A DNA stretch of 27,838 nt from Bigelowiella natans CCMP2755 (GCA_000320545.1 ADNK01001578.1:1-27838), one strand, 5' to 3'; positions 9,524 to 20,400 are shown, numbered from the stretch's first letter. Notes: generated by a model from the letters alone, not told the origin. Translations and numbers: made by a program.

Positions 9524-10265
9524 TATTAGAACTTCCACGACCGACTTTGACGCATTATAGAACGGTGCTTCACGGAAAAAGTAAGATACAATCCATTGCA
9601 TTGCGAAGTGCCACTGCCACCGCTGCTGCTGCGATCATCATCACACCCCTCATCCTGGAGCAATTTGGCTCTATGCGCGTCTGTTCCCCTCTCCAGCCCA
9701 AGCCTGTCGACGAACTGAGACCGAGATGAGGATCCGACGTAATGGCGGAAGAAGCCGCTGTGATCTTTCAACAACAATCTTCCAGAGGAGGGAGGCGAGG
9801 CAGGAGGTGGCAGCGAGGAGGAGGCAGCAGGGTTGTTTCGCACCTGATCATCCTTGCTGCTACTACTCGAAGTTGATTGTTTCTTCTTCCTCCCCCTCCC
9901 CTCCCCGCGATCACCCTTTCCTCTCTTTTCGGGCAGTTGTTGCTGTCGCTGCCGCTGCTGCTGCTGCTGCTGCTGACGTAAAAGACCTCGATGGCAGCAT
10001 GGAAGGACTGCTACAGGAGACCCGCAGCTCGCCGCAAGCTCTAACACTGGTCAAAATTCGTAGTGAGTGGGAATATCACCGATTGGTACAAGAAAGACAA
10101 ATCTACATCATAAAGAATGGAATACATCTTACTTTAGTTACTGGACTACCCATATCAGTGAGATCTCCGCACGCATGTACAGACACGAGGACGGAGTCGT
10201 TTGCAGCTTTGACTTCAGATATGCTTCCAGTTACGTAGCGGTGACGGGTAGCAATATCAGGCCAT

Positions 10266-10315
<50 letters not shown>

Positions 10316-11683
10316 CAATAAGCATATCCTACTACTGACTAGACAACTTGATGTATAATTTGGATACAGCCCAGAATGAAATAGAGAAAGGGCACTGATA
10401 AGAAATGCATGTTCAATCAAAATTCGCGTCGCTGTACGGTGCCCGCCGGCGTTCTCAGCACCATCATTGTGTTTTGAACGACGGGTTTTATTTAACTCAT
10501 TTTTCGTAAATTCAAATCGCAATGATACGTCTTGACTCCGCTAACTCTCGACTCCGGGAATCTACGAAATACACTGACTACCCATCACCTGTTTGAGAAT
10601 GCTTGGAACAAGCGTACGGCGCTTTCAGGCATCGTTGTATCTACACACAATGCTGTGCTTTGGCGGGAAACGTCCATAACCAGCAGCATTAACGACAGAA
10701 GACCTTTTTGTTTTAAACATTGTTTAAGTTCTATCCATATTTGACGTCACCGATCCATTGCTGCTAAACTCACAAAAATGATGCTTTCTTGCAGCAAGAT
10801 CTAGGTTGCAACGTTACGCACCGTGCCCAGCTGCCATATCCACAAACCTCTTGTACTGACGATGTTATAAAACAATGTCTTCCAGATGAGTATGCGCAAT
10901 GCGGGGTGAGAAACAAGGAAAACCAATCAACACATTGAATAGTTCAGCACTAAGATGTACGAGCGAGCTCCAACTCATCATTTATTGTAACATGAATGAC
11001 CAATTCAGTTCTATTACTATTCCCTCTACAATGCTGGAAACAACCTCAGAGAAGTTACGATGCACGTAGCGAGCAACCTATTCGAACACCAATAAACAAG
11101 CGCAAACAAGGAGAGAGTCCGGGGCTGCGAAAATACTAATTATTATATAATATACGAAACACTGCGAACTAGTTTACGCCGTATGGCTATCATGTGCAAT
11201 AGACAAGAAATTATAGCCGTCGATTGACGAGTCCCCCATGCTATGCTACATCCCGCTCCTTTTTGTTATCGAAAGGCCAAAGACCTCCCAGCTTTCATAG
11301 AGCTCCTTTCTTGGTACGCATTCCGCGGTGCAAACGACTCGGGCAAATTCGTCGAATAACGAGCAACCGCCATAGAGATTCTATTCAAGCAAATCGCACA
11401 TTTTTGATTTGGATATGCACCCGAACGGTGTGCAGGCAGGTCCTTTTACCTGGTCTTGGAGCGTAAGCTTTTTCCTCGAGCTAAGTCTGTGGGGGGGGTA
11501 CTTGTCGCGCTCGCTGCTGAATTGATCATGAAGCAACCGAAGGCGTTGACGAGGCTCGTGCTCATTTCGATCGTATTCGACGCCTTGACTTTCAATATGG
11601 CTTGACCCGAGCCTATGTGAGTGTGGAGCAGTGCGATTGAGAGGAATGTTGTTGAGGTGTAAATAAACATCTCTAAATAACGT
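9196..11683 (-). CDS. SAM-dependent methyltransferase, eight or more exons
   Basis: Exons are 11683-11450 (start uncertain), 11380-11285, 11077-11045, 10855-10822, 10703-10589, 10265-10150, 10046-9590 and 9412-9196; all seven junctions agree in phase. The joined protein reads in the order of a class I methyltransferase: a start region FARVVCTAECVPRKELYESWE and VARYVHRNFSE; SAM motif I KRFVDMAAGHGLLSLMLL; an acidic strand TALCVDTTMPESA; then WPDIATRHRYVTGS; then VLVSVHACGDLTDM and PVAVLPCCHR; and the C-terminal IPREITLKNYLIIGRP. HACG plus PCCH suggests the broad Methyltransf_32-like group; the substrate is unknown. A low-complexity insertion follows PCCHR, with Gln repeats, a basic Lys/Arg run and Ser-rich runs. 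Exons 2-8 give 355 residues. Exon 1 has no ATG; its frame continues upstream through a TAG to 11869, so the true 5' end is unresolved. Confidence 0.85.
9479..9520. repeat. (GA)n microsatellite in a methyltransferase intron
   Basis: (GA)n on the plus strand means (CT)n on the transcript. It lies in the 177-bp intron 9589-9413 upstream of the last exon. A pyrimidine run in that place may help define the 3' splice site at GCGCAG. Confidence 0.95.
10267..10311. repeat. (TA)n microsatellite touching a 3' splice site
   Basis: The repeat ends at ATAAAG, whose AG is the acceptor of exon 10265-10150 of the methyltransferase gene. No pyrimidine tract is left between repeat and exon, so the repeat takes the place of the normal acceptor context. 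Confidence 0.9.
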
Positions 11684-11999
11684 CTACATTGTCTCGCAGT
11701 TTGAGATGACAATCAGGGCCCGCATGTGCAACCCCAAAAGTAACAAAGCCCAGGCTGCCTGTACCCCCCGTCGGCAGCCCCCCCCCCTCATGGACTCTCG
11801 GCCGGCTGGAATGTGAACGAAAAAAAATGAAGCAACTCCTGGAAAAAAAAGAACGGATAAATAACGCATGATTGTCTTGTCGCATCGAGAAAATCCAAGC
11901 TGTTCGTCATAAATTGCATGGAATTTTTACTTGGTAAGTCTGGAAGTGGACGCGCGACAACAGATCTTGTTCAGCAAAGGAGGAAGTGGATGAGTTGGC
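11684..11999. other. Upstream flank of the methyltransferase gene
   Basis: An open minus frame at 11869-11684 runs in the same frame as methyltransferase exon 1 but is separated from it by a TAG. It starts with a hydrophobic stretch (MRYLSVLFFPGVASFFFVHI), which could be a targeting signal. Whether it is translated, spliced out or chance is open. C and G homopolymers are at about 11765-11787. Confidence 0.35.
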
Positions 12000-12850
12000 T
12001 CTCCTCGCAATGATTTTTACTTGAGGCGCTGCTGCATGCATGCGCCTGTCTCCCATGCGGTTCTGGCGCATGTGAATGTGAATCAATGCTTTGTTTGTTG
12101 TCAATTGTTCATTGTTCTTCGGACGATCTTCCCAGCTGCATCATTGGAATCTTTGTTGATTGGAAAGGAGACAATTCGAAACGGTCGGGGGAACAAACGA
12201 TGCAATCAACGATGGCGGTGACGTGCGCCATCGGAATCGTGCACTTGTTAGCTTGGTTTGTCCCCAGTTGGCTCAAAAGCGGACGAGAATTTCAATGTCC
12301 AACAATGTCAATCTAGCAATGTCGTGATGTCGTGCAGCAGAATTGATTGATTTTGCTTGTTCAAACTCACAACTAGACAATGCTTTTTCGAAGCGCATGC
12401 CACGTGTGCAGTGTTTTGATTTCGATTCACTTGAACGCGCAAGGCGAACCACTGCGAAAACCAACGAAATGAAAAGTGCATTGGCTTGACCATGGCTGAC
12501 CTCGCATTCAGCTCGAACGAAATTGTCGTTTCGAATTGTTCGATTTCAAACGCCGAACACGCGCGAGGTGCAACAGTGACCGTTGTGATGTCACAGTGCC
12601 CTTTTCGTCGGTCGTTGTGTCGCTTGCGTGGTGCGATTTTTCACGTCACTAGGTCACTGTCTGGAAACGTCAGGTCATGCCGTGCGCAAGAGTGGCCGTT
12701 CAGTTCATCTCTTGTGCGATGACTGGACGCAAAACGAAGAAACAACAATGTGGGCGTGTGCGCGTGCGCAACATGTGATCTTGGTCGCACTTGGCTACAT
12801 GGCTATGCGCTAAGATGAGCAAGAAAACGCCGATCAAGAAACGGCAATTA
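12000..12850. other. Intergenic block rich in CGA/TCG, TTG/CAA and TGCA, poor in TA
   Basis: This is the third unusual block. It contains many TTCGA, TCGAAA, GTCGT, CAATG and GCATGC words. TA steps are scarce, most clearly between 12486 and 12770. CTAG is less frequent than in the 2.9-3.9 kb block. No frame within shows a domain or splice context. Confidence 0.65.
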
Positions 12851-13025
12851 GGACTATATTCATTCAGCTGACGCCGAAAGTATAGTACACGCGTGATTTA
12901 GGAATCGAGTTTATCTGTACTGTGCTACACCTGAACATGATGATCTGTCGTCCTTCTCGTTAGCGCATGCGAACATCGTGGAGCAGTGATCTACTATATG
13001 AATTTGGATGAAGAAAGGGTGCTCT

Positions 13026-13599
13026 CTACTTCTTTTTCTTCCCCTTTTTCTTCTTCTTCTTTGACCCGCCGTCTCCAGAAATGGTATTCACAATCTGAGA
13101 ATAGGTCGGTATGAGAAAGATGGTATGTGGAGGAAACATAGCATCCTCTTACCTTTGTAGAGATCTCTAAGCATTCGATTAAGGGCGCATATTGTTCTGT
13201 ATTCTTTCTTACGTTTGCCACCTGTTCGATGTTTCAGGAGGATTCGGTGAATTGCTTTTTAGAAGCGGAGAAGGTTTGAAGATGAAAAACTATACTACAA
13301 TTTGATTGCTATGGGAAAAGCAGTACATCATTATTTTGGGGGAATCTGTTATTGCCCAGATAATGCTGAGCCATCTAGCAATAATCCTTCCTAATCAAAC
13401 CCGATATCTTCCCCTTCCCAATTGATAGGTTGCCAGCGTTCCCCGGCAACTAAACTTTGCTATAACTCTAATTCGTTGTAAGCTTGTCCTAATTTCTACT
13501 GCCTATTTCTCCATAACATATATATTGGGGATCTATTAAGGATTTGATTCAGCCCTGCAGACACACCTTCAGGAACTCTTCTATCTGCTCTTCACTCAT
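13026..13599 (-). CDS. Small three-exon protein with Lys-rich tail, 56 aa
   Basis: Exons are 13599-13567, 13221-13153 and 13094-13026, all joined in phase 0: CTGAAG|GTGTGT to GAACAG|GTG, and ACAAAG|GTAAGAGG to TTCTCAG|ATT. Exon 1 encodes only MSEEQIEEFLK. Exon 2 encodes VANVRKNTEQY and APLIECLEISTK. Exon 3 encodes IVNTISGDGG followed by eleven Lys and Gly residues and TAG. The first 34 residues could form one or two amphipathic helices. The Lys tail suggests binding to an acidic partner, nucleic acid or membrane, or nuclear localisation; this is inference. I recognise no family. The 345-bp first intron is full of stops in all frames, so extra exons are unlikely. Confidence 0.6.
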
Positions 13600-14165
13600 T
13601 GGGTTTCCTTTGAACTACTCGCCATTTTGAAAACAGAGGCTTCGTTATTGGCAGGCTACGCGGCAAACGAACATTTTGCACACTCTTTTCTAACCATCTA
13701 AAAGCTCAAAGTGAAGAATTATAAGGTTACAGAGCTCACACTACGCCTTTGTCGGTGTTATTGATCATTGATGACCTTCCCTTGGAGCTCCGTTAGTGCG
13801 AACCTGTAAAATACGTGAATTGGAAAGGCAGGAAGTTCTTCTGTTAAATCGAATGAAGGGAAATCTGTTTCAAATCTGTGAGACATCGTCACCAGTGCTG
13901 TATTCGCTAATTATGTTTTGTTGCTTCGGTAAGCAAGCGTTTTGCACTTGCTTCATATTGAAAGGCTATCATGCGACCGCGCACTTCGAAAAGAAGAAGG
14001 CATCAATCGGCTTGACTGACGAACAAAGCCGTGGTAGAGTTTCATTGATTGAAAATAAAACGAATCGCTGCTGTTATGCTACAGTACTTCAGTTGATCTG
14101 GGGTAATGCCGTTAGATTTCCCGTCGCCAACGCCTCTTAATACGTAAAAAGAAAATATTTGTTGG
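13600..14165. other. Intergenic stretch with one doubtful plus-strand frame
   Basis: A 114-codon plus frame at 13796-14140 starts at GTG, not ATG. Its first part (KIRELERQEVLLLNRMK) looks helix-forming, and a GTAAGC donor occurs inside it near 13930. It might contain an exon of an unseen plus-strand gene divergent from the Lys-tailed protein gene. No partner exon was found, so no gene is called. Confidence 0.3.
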
Positions 14166-14175
14166 TACAGAATCT

Positions 14176-14176
14176 G

Positions 14177-14232
<56 letters not shown>

Positions 14233-14484
14233 AATATATAATTTTGACCCAAAGGTAAGCGATCTCCAGCTTTTCTATGGTGGTTGTGGCTTATATATTC
14301 GATGTTTTGGGCATTTGTGCAGGCGAGAAACATCCAACAAATCTTAAAGTTAACGAAATGCTAACTTGCTCAGATCTACAACGCTAAAGTAAATTGTGCA
14401 AAGGACCGGAATGCGGAGGCTAATGAATCTATCTGTTGCTTCTTGTCCCTCATGACTTGTTTGTATATCTACCATTGAAACGAA

Positions 14485-14528
<44 letters not shown>

Positions 14529-14664
14529 ATCCTCGAACGTGCTAATCTGATAATGCTATTACTCTAGCGTGCTATACGGAAAATCTCTTCCGCCCCCCCC
14601 CCCCCCCCCCTCTCTCTCTCTCTCTCTCCCTCTCTCTATGTGCGTGCGTGTGTGTGTGTGTTGA
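14176..14664. repeat. (TA)n tracts and a C-run/(TC)n/(GT)n composite
   Basis: Two (TA)n tracts are at about 14177-14230 and 14488-14525. A compound repeat follows at about 14592-14661: a run of about 18 C, then (TC)n, then (GT)n. The plus strand is almost pure pyrimidine for about 45 bases, which could form H-DNA or an i-motif. Confidence 0.95.
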
Positions 14665-15094
14665 TCATATCTAATATAAATCAATAATAATAGGAGTATT
14701 TGAAAGCAGCACATTTAGAAAGTCGACGAGGCCGAAAAGCTTCATTGGTTCCCACACAACTGCGTTGGCTGATGATGTGTACAGCAAGCAAGCATTCATT
14801 CGTTGCGTATTTGCTTCCAAAACTGGATGATCGATTGTGCATCGGGTCGAGATATCGCCACTAGAACGACCGAGTACGGAAAAAAACCGAAAGCATATAG
14901 CCTTCTATTTAATGTGAAGACGGCAGCATCGAAGGGTATTGCACAGCAATATATAGTTCGCAGTAGTGAAACTTCTTAGGCACTTTTTGGCTTTGGTTAT
15001 GGAATTAAGGCTCGAGATAATTTTAAGGCTTTTTCTTTTTTTTTTACTTCACACAATGGTCTACAACAATTTCGTACGTGTGCGCAAACGCACA

Positions 15095-15141
<47 letters not shown>

Positions 15142-15866
15142 GATTGAGAGCGGTCATTACAAATATAACAAATGAGCTATTCATCGATTGCAATCTAAAT
15201 CTTATTCCTTTCAATACATGGTGGCAAAACAGTCAACCATTCTTTGGAAACGTTGCTTTCGGTCTCTTAAACATGAAGAGCTGCTCCTCTAGTTCGTCGT
15301 CCGTAAACATGAACCCTAACATCGTAATACACACGTAAACGTTGTAAACCAAGTTGCACCAATGATCCAACTATAAATTATTTGAGACTTGTGGAAAGAA
15401 CTCTAAGACGAACTGAACATATCAGACAACTAAGGCGAATGGAACATGTCAGACAAAATCGTCCTATATTTTCTGTTCGAATGCTCTATTTTTCTTTTCA
15501 GCCTCGAAATGCAAGTAGCCAATTTCGTAAATCAGCGACGCAAACGTTCTTACTACCAAGCCTCTTCCACATTATTGCGAGTGCCTCTCTCGGCTTGATA
15601 TTATCGGCCCTGTAAAAGACATATATACCGACGATGTGCACAAGGTGAGGAGATCTATCATAACGGCTAAATGATGGCCACCAACCTCCACTGATCTACT
15701 TGCTGATCAACACGGCCCTTTGTTATATCGACTGTGTGTATCCAAAAGGGGGGAGGGAGTCGTGAGCACACACGGTGAAAGATGTTCGGAGCGCCGCCCC
15801 GCCCCCCCGCCCCCTTTGCACGTATTGCATCGAAAGAAAGGTAACGGGAGAGAAAGAGAATGAAAT
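14665..15866. other. Intergenic stretch without a supportable gene
   Basis: It contains a (GA)n tract at about 15099-15139. At 15382-15480 a plus frame reads two related pieces (RRTEHIRQL and RRMEHVRQN), matching a degenerate DNA repeat of about 27 bp there. No start or splice context was found. A G/C homopolymer region is at 15796-15815. Confidence 0.5.
15099..15139. repeat. (GA)n microsatellite
   Basis: Uninterrupted GA dinucleotide run in an intergenic stretch. Open frames through it on the plus strand (Arg-Glu repeats) are artefacts. Confidence 0.95.
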
Positions 15867-16426
15867 TCAGACAATGAGATCTTTTATTCCTCTGCATCCT
15901 CCCAGTGAAGCTTTGTAGTCACCTCCTTTGTCTTTGAGGTCCGCCAAGGCCATGTCCCTGTAATCATCCTTGACCTAAAAAGTTGAACGATAATAATGTT
16001 TATCTAACAGATACCCACTCTACATACCCCCTTGTACCCAACCTCTTCATAAGCGGTCCCGATTTCATCATACACAGCCTAGGGGTGAATTAAATGTAGA
16101 AGCATGTTAAGCGCAGCGTGATTGCAAGTGGTGGCTTGAAGTTTTGAGATGTATCGAATCTAGTTTTGGTTATTTTGACCTGGCCCATTTCCTTTTTGAA
16201 TTCCAACTGCGCTCGAATTTGCTCAGGATCGGTGTAGAGCACCTCCCCCTTCACCTGCGAGTGGACATGTGGTATATTAGAATACGACGCTGGTACAGGA
16301 GCAATCTTCAAATAGTACCATGAAAATAGGCTATTCTTTATTCGCTTCTTTACATAACCTCCCTCATTCTATACCATATCCCCCCTCCCCAACCTGTTTA
16401 GCGTCTTTCTTATTCTTCTTCGGCAT
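15867..16426 (-). CDS. Small four-exon protein, 88 aa, unrecognised
   Basis: Exons are 16426-16394 (MPKKNKKDAKQ), 16254-16180 (begins VKGEVLYTDPEQIRAQLEF), 16078-16028 (AVYDEIGTAYEEVGYKG) and 15974-15867 (begins VKDDYRDMALADLKDKGGDY). All junctions are phase 0: AAACAG|GTTGGG to TCGCAG|GTG, GGCCAG|GTCAAA to CCCTAG|GCT, and AAGGGG|GTATGT to TTTTAG|GTC. The protein starts with a basic patch, then has charged, helix-prone sequence with regularly spaced Tyr, Glu and Lys. No membrane segment or known motif is seen. The last exon is open in a second frame ending KLHWEDAEE, where the stop overlaps an AATAAA; that frame does not fit the splice phase, so it is not preferred. No function is assigned. 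Confidence 0.6.
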
Positions 16427-17238
16427 CGGCTCTTCTGGATCACACTCCAAGGGGCGGGCACGTCGCCGTCTGCTTTTTATTGTGGCAAATTTATTAGCCA
16501 AATATTACCAAAGAAGTTAAGTAGAAGAGCCGAGCTTCCCTATTTGTATATGTATAAATTTAAACATAGTGCATCTTATAAATTATATAAATTCCATTAA
16601 ACATCGTAAGATTATTGCCGAAATTTCGATCGGAAGTAAAAGTCCTGAAACGGTTACCTCAGGCGACGATAACGGCTACTCTGCGACCAGTCAAAAGGGT
16701 AGTCTCCTTTAGAAATCGGCGACCGCTTCGAAAAAGCACGACAGAACAAAATATTTAGATATTCTGCGCATGTAAGACTATTCCGTGGTTCACGAGAATT
16801 TTCCCAACGGTAGTCGCCAAACGAGGAATAATCTCGGTTTTGAGTTCATCGAAGAAACATCTAAAAACTCGATTTGTTTATCACTGGCGACGTGTCCAAA
16901 GCAAAGGAAGCAAAAGCTCTGGAAGATCGGGAAAGCGTATTGTGAAGTGTTCAATAAATGATTGTCGCAGGCTACATTTTCGATAGAAATAGAGGCCATT
17001 TTACGATTTTGTTCGTTCCGCAAGACTGCCTAAAGCTGCATTCCCAACTTCACCGCCCCCCACCCAGCTCACCTCCCACGCTGCAGGCAAGAAAGCAAGC
17101 GTAGATCCTAATTCTGCCATCACGCTTCGGTTTATCGTGGAAATTTTCGTTCGTTTGATCTAGAGCACATGTGATATACTTGTAATTGAGGAGTATCATT
17201 GCTTCGTGTTTCCCCCATCATCCTCCCTTGACCCTTAG
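16427..17238. other. Divergent intergenic region before the P450
   Basis: It lies between the start of the 88-aa gene (minus) and the first identified P450 exon (plus). It may hold the P450 first exon with its membrane anchor, but I could not find one with an ATG and a matching donor phase. The 77-codon minus frame at 16790-17023 has no support. Confidence 0.4.
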
Positions 17239-17843
17239 GTCGAAGCTAGACGACGCAGACAAGGCCTTTCCCCCAGTGCCCTCCTTGCGTCTCTGCCCGC
17301 GCCCATACAAGGTAGAAGGCATGTCAGAAAAACGTCTCACAAGCGAGCCGCCTGGCTCCTTCGGCCTACCTCTCGTCGGAATGACTTCCAAAGTCTGGAG
17401 CGACTTTGTCGGCTTCGTGAGAAATGCTATGAGCCAGCCAGGTATGTGTGCAAGAAGGGGGGTGGGAGGGCGAGGAGAGACGAAGACGGTAGCATATAAA
17501 TGATAACCCTATGTATGCATGTTTAAACAAGAGGCGATTTCTACCATTAAAACTTTACTTTCCGATTTGATTCATTTATTCTCTGCTTGCAGCAAACCGG
17601 CACCCGGAGGCCGAGAAATACGCACACCCGTGTCCTGTGTTCAAAACAGCCGTGTTGGGATGCAGTGTAGCTATCGTTACGAGCGATAGGGAGAGGAAAG
17701 AGGTGTTTGCGGAAAGAAGTGGGGATTTTACTCACCGTGGAGGCTATCACACTCTTCTGAGCGGTATTCCCACGTACACACATACACACACACACACGCA
17801 CAGCCAAGCCCAACTAAGATTCCTACAGTCTGAAACATATAAC

Positions 17844-17893
<50 letters not shown>

Positions 17894-18199
17894 TAATGCG
17901 TGATATCATACGCGTTAATATATGATACTGTACTTCCAGGAAGCATGGGAGAAAGCATTCTGACGGACGACAATCCCCTCTACGTGCACTCCGTGCGAGA
18001 GCTGTTCCGAAAGGCACTTGATGAAAAAACCGTGGAGTGCTACATGCCGGCTATTAATGCGGTGATAGACCGTCATATCAACTCGTGGAACGAAAAATGC
18101 GCGTCGCACTCCCCCTCCGTGCCTGTTTATACCGCTCTCAAGAAGATGTATGTACACGGGGAAAAGAAGTGCGGAGAAGCGCAGAAGCCCCCCCCCCCC

Positions 18200-18238
<39 letters not shown>

Positions 18239-18304
18239 GGGAGGGGAGGGGGGGATTGACTTTGTTAATAGAGTTTCCGCTTTCTCGTTCTCAATAACTC
18301 TCTT

Positions 18305-18376
<72 letters not shown>

Positions 18377-18667
18377 TGTTTATATCGTAATGTGCTTTTC
18401 TCGAAAAGGTATGCCGAGTTGATCGTGGAGGTGTTCTTCGGCCCAAGGCCCCAAGGTATTGACGTCAAAACCGTCATCAAAGACTGCAACGCCATCTTCA
18501 CCGGGGCTACGTCCTTCCCAGTCTCCGGCGTGGGACTATTCTCCACAGCGTAATGCTATATCAGTAAAGAAAGAGAAACCGTGTGCTAAATGCCGCTCAC
18601 TTTTCTCGTTCAATACACAGCTTTCCATCGAGAAATAAGCCGAAAACCAATATCAATATCAATATTT

Positions 18668-18726
<59 letters not shown>

Positions 18727-20360
18727 AGGAAATATAGCTATTTTGCATTCTACCCATTAATACTATAGGTATGAGAAGGGAAAAGCAGCAAGCAAGCGAC
18801 TCTGCGCCCTGTTTAAGACTCATCTACTCAATCGTATGGCCTCCTCTAGAATCCAGGGGGCAGCAGACAGGGCGAAGGATGGGTGCGGGAAAAGCAAGAT
18901 ACCATCCAGTTTCTCATCGTCGTCCTCCTCACCAGCATCTTCCTCCTCCTCTTCCAATCCCACCTCCTCTTCGCGGTCATTCCGACCCCTTCTCGATATC
19001 GTCGCACACCAAATCACCGTGTTTACCCAAAGGCACAAGGAGGACCCCTGCAAATCAGCCAAGGGACCGCACAGGTGAATAGTCGGACGTGGACAGAATT
19101 TGGAAGTAGGAGGGGGGGAGGCGGGGGCAGGGAAGCGTCTCTTATGCCTCAACTTACACACTCTGAAGATGGGCAGCCTCGCTTTAGTACAATCCACACA
19201 CACAAACACACACACACACACACACATACACATACCTACACATACAAACCCCCCCGCGCGCGCGCGTGCCTGTAAAGATATACATAACACGTAGACTACT
19301 CTCTGATCATATGATATGAAGGAATCTCCTCGACGCTGCAGCAATGCATTTAACGCTCTTTGTAACGGGCCTGACCAGCAAGCTGCTGGCCTCTCTCTCC
19401 ACGTCGTTCTTACGGATCTTATCACATAAAAAACACGGAGACCTCCTCAAATCCGTGCGAAAAGAGGCGACGATTGCCAAGCGAATCACAGTAGAATACG
19501 ACAAGGGCGGTGACGTGGATACCGAGGAGGGGGAAGAAGACAAGCGCTCCAAGAAACAAAGCAGCGGCAAGGTTGAGTCCTTTGCTTCATAGAGTTGCAA
19601 GGAGGGGCAAAAACATCATCATCCTCTCCAAAAAAGGACCCCGCCGGCAATAAGATTTTTGATGATTTCGTCCACTTGCATTTGGTTTTGAGCGATAACA
19701 TGTTGGCGGAGCGCAGGGCGGCTTCGCGCTTGAGTCAATCTTCCTTTTATGCTTCGACTGCCTAACGACAAGGGGCCTGTTTGTTGTTGGCGGCGCTGCG
19801 TTGCTCTTGGTAGGTCAATATCGTGCCGTATTCTGTGCTTCAGCAGCTACCTTTGCTTGAGACCGTTTGCCTGGAGATTGAACGTGTGTTCCCCCCGGTA
19901 TTAGCTAATAATACCTGAATATGCTTGAAGAAGCTCTTTCCTGCGGTTTTTCTACTTTCCCTCCCCCTCTTTGTGCTCCGTGCGTGCGGGCAGATTCTTT
20001 TCATGCCTAAGAGACTTTGAACGAGACGCTTGTAGGATTTTTGCACTATACGTGCTGTGTAGATATAATGTATAGAAGTACATATATATATATATATATA
20101 TATACATACATACATATGCACATATTGGAACAGGTTGCTGGGGCCTCACGAGGAACCGAGAAGGCCGATATAAGTACTGCTCAAAACCTTTTTTATGACG
20201 ATCATGATAAACGTGCGAGTGGTGTACAAAAATAAGTGAGATATAACGTTATCATAATTATCAGTATTTATTTAGTTAATCATCTTTGTCGTATAGGTTT
20301 ATGCGGATATAAGATACCGAAGGGCTGGTTGCTGTGGTTAGCCAATACTATATATATAAA

Positions 20361-20400
<40 letters not shown>

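Noticed and set aside
9726-10238. 170-codon plus frame
   Set aside because: Antisense to the Gln-rich methyltransferase exon; the Ala run is the reverse of the CAG repeat.
10067-10321. Plus frame with FDFRYASSY-like sequence as an exon
   Set aside because: It is antisense to methyltransferase exon 10265-10150, which has domain and phase support.
11446-11712. 88-codon minus frame as a membrane protein
   Set aside because: Another frame of the same DNA joins in phase to the methyltransferase exon at 11380, so this one is a shadow.
19572-19594. 23-nt intron in the P450
   Set aside because: A 65-nt intron ending at AAAAAAG (19636) has the same phase and better pyrimidine context.
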